From Heligmosomoides polygyrus polygyrus (lineage: Eukaryota > Nematoda > Chromadorea > Rhabditida > Heligmosomidae): 64,000 nt of DNA. Shown one piece after another: positions 62,021 through 64,000 of this stretch (the first letter of the stretch is position 1; every line of letters starts with the position of its first letter). The DNA lies in assembly GCA_947396885.1 (NCBI GenBank), contig OX377201.1, forward strand, positions 30,357,923-30,421,922, written 5' to 3'. The translations under genes and the position numbers were made by a program. The notes under the pieces were generated by a model. The model did not search any database, was not told the DNA's origin, and worked only from the letters and a program-made list of their open reading frames with translations.

Positions 62021-63480
62021 ATTAGCGGTAGGGCGCGGAAGTGTTCAACGGCTGATAGGGCTAAGAGTATTGTCTGACAGCAATTGGGTTAAAATCAACG
62101 ACGTAATGCAGCAGAAGTAATTACTGGCAACACTGCGCTTATTTTTCGTCTAATTCAACTTCACGGAGACCTTAGAAACACGTGAATGTGCTCGTTTCCT
62201 CTCGCCTTGTTCTATTCACTGCAATTTTTATCAATTCGGTCGACTATTTTTTATTAGTTGAACAGTATTATAAGAATCCGACTGCTGACTTAGACAACGT
62301 AACCCGGATGAGCCCCGCGAGCACAGTTGCGAGCGTAGCAGATCAGATTTGAGACGGAAGGGAGCACACAGGCGCAATTGTTTCCATATTTGGCCCACGT
62401 GCGAATCATGAGCTCACGCTTGTGATGAGCGAATCTCCAAGCACGATGACAGATTGCAAATCTAAGCAATGTGGCGGCTTACTAATCTAAGTACGATGAC
62501 GGCTTACTTACAGGGACGAATACCGATCACATCACGCAAAGGCCGATTGCATTGACAGTTTTAGGAGATTACATTGAAGCATTTGAGAGAAATTATAAGG
62601 AGGAAAGATTATTTAAGGAGGAGTGAAAGAGGTAATCACGACTCATATCACCAAGCAGATAACATAACTTCTCTAACCACACTCGAGAGCTGTCCTAGGA
62701 TGTACGAAAGTTTTGTGTCCTCCTCTTTTGAACTTAGGAAGGCTGACTAGACAACTCAATGTCCTGATAATACTCATAAGTGAGGTCTACCAGCGCTCCT
62801 AAAACCTTCACTACCGCCTTTACGAGAACGAAGTGACATGAATCGACACAAACTGATTCAGTGTAAATATTCTAGCTCGAAAAGCTGGAGAACTTGATTG
62901 AGCTGAAGAATGTTGGTCATATGTGTCTCGGTTTCCTTTCCATGAGGTCAGTAACGCAGCCAGGCGCAAATCGGCTCGAGGAGGATGGGGGTCACCCTGA
63001 ACGACAGCACTATGCAGCATTTAGTGTTGTGCGATTGAGCTATACCGTCTCTGATGTAATCCGACATACATATCCCTTCACACCACGGCTGATAGCCACT
63101 GAGTACATGGTGACTCACCCCCTCTCCCGAGTCAATTTGCGCCTATGGCCATGTGACTTATGTTACCCAAGATCTTGGCAGAGCCACAAACGCCTCGACT
63201 CAAATGCTGACGCTAACCACAGAACATAAGGGCTTGATGTCGAGTGCAAAAGCTACCATCACGCACAGACCTTCACCATTAAAGGTAAATGTGATAGACC
63301 CGCCCTTATCCCTGTTTAAGATGCTCGAAGCACTCCGTATACTGATACAGGATACCGTCGAAGCCATGAAACATTTGCTTTTCCGAGATCTCTTCGAATC
63401 TCCCTTCGCACTTGTACGTCAGCTACAATAACCATCGTTCGAACCACGCCGGCGCTATCGATTTTCTGCAACACGGCGTC
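62021..63480. other. Intergenic, no gene recognised
   Basis: Short frames only. The 111-codon plus frame at 62894-63229 has no recognisable domain or clear splice context. Confidence 0.4.
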
Positions 63481-63489
63481 AGCTATAGC

Positions 63490-63640
63490 GCTTTAACTTC
63501 CCGCGCCACGCCCGCGAGCTCAGCATGCCGGGAGCGCCCCGCCGGCAACGGCCGGGGAATCGCCCCGGCCGGGCAGCGATGGGAGGCGTGCCCGGCCGGG
63601 GAGACCTCAGCATACGGCCCCTGGAGTTGTTTCCCTTGTC
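63490..63640. repeat. GC-rich repeat, copy 2
   Basis: Inverse partner of 61820-61995 (GGGGAGACCTCAGCATACGG here). Open frames across it on both strands are compositional artefacts. Confidence 0.65.
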
Positions 63641-64000
63641 ATTCCCTGTTGCGCCGCGATTACCGAAAGAGAACACGGAACCAGCCTACTACGACTTGCC
63701 GAGGAGCGTGATCCCTTGGGCCGCTGTGAGCTTGTTCTGTAGTACCTTCCGCGAAGTAAAAGAAAGGCGAAGGAATGGAAGTACAACGAATGTTAAGGAG
63801 CTCCGACGCAATGAGGGAGGGTACGAACCTCCTCGAGAGCGGAACAACGGCAGGAAAATGAAACTGGAAAGACCACTGCCACGCGAATTCATCACGTGTC
63901 AAAACAGGGGAGGTTGGTAGGACACGTTCCTTTCTTGATTCACCACGCCCTAGCCACCACAGCGACATCGGGCGGTAATCCCCGGTTCTCTTCACTTCCT

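Noticed and set aside
1..64000. CRISPR-like arrays, bacterial operons or viral genes
   Set aside because: No spaced direct-repeat array, ribosome-binding-site pattern or viral structural or replication gene was seen; all organisation is eukaryotic and nematode-like.

Overview
The window looks like nematode genomic DNA, most likely a clade V parasite of the hookworm/strongylid type. The signs are two cuticle collagen genes with the nematode-specific N-terminal domain, a worm-type tau-tubulin/CK1-family kinase, a SIR-2.1/SIRT1 orthologue, GT..AG introns of 54-80 bp beside introns of 2-9 kb, and a heavy load of mariner, RTE, CR1-like, SINE-like and foldback repeats. The species is inferred from gene and repeat style only. 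No bacterial or organellar sequence was seen.

Four host genes could be assembled exon by exon, with intron phases that agree at every junction inside each model. (1) Cuticle collagen A, + strand, 1369-8473, 8 exons, 309 aa, with three large repeat-filled introns at its 5' end. (2) A TTBK-like kinase, + strand, 13436-24255, 12 exons, 428 aa. Its Pro/Ala- and Lys-rich N-terminus is separated from the kinase domain by a 6.0-kb intron. A 1.9-kb foldback element sits in a second long intron. (3) Cuticle collagen B, - strand, 37417-27625, with an 8.9-kb intron between the signal-anchor exon and the Gly-X-Y exon; its 3' end is not resolved. (4) A SIR-2.1/SIRT1-type sirtuin, - strand, 58687-53893, 13 exons found, first exon(s) not found. 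Nothing suggests an operon: genes are kilobases apart and point in both directions.

The rest is mostly repeats. Recognisable mobile elements are: CR1-like reverse transcriptase fragments (2914-3410; 45200-45835, continuing at 48945); a 729-bp 5'-truncated RTE (6233-6961) with a 9-bp target duplication; a nearly full-length 3.1-kb RTE (45836-48927) with a perfect 17-bp target duplication, inserted into the CR1-like element; a LINE endonuclease scrap (8660-8825); and three broken mariners with recognisable terminal inverted repeats (18041-18921, 41378-42508, 42655-43918). A dispersed family of about 290 bp with tRNA-like A and B boxes (three near-full and at least four partial copies) has the features of a SINE. 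Large foldback elements lie at 12755-13255, 15245-16587, 21173-23068, 24826-26277, 33396-34645, 52556-52837 and elsewhere.

The least explained items are the SINE-like family, the foldback elements that carry tRNA-like segments, a 124-bp tandem repeat inside a foldback, and a repeat present as two diverged inverted copies (12283-12675 and 38597-38997) that keep the same reading frame. Genes outside these models could not be recognised, and the remaining intervals appear intergenic or intronic.
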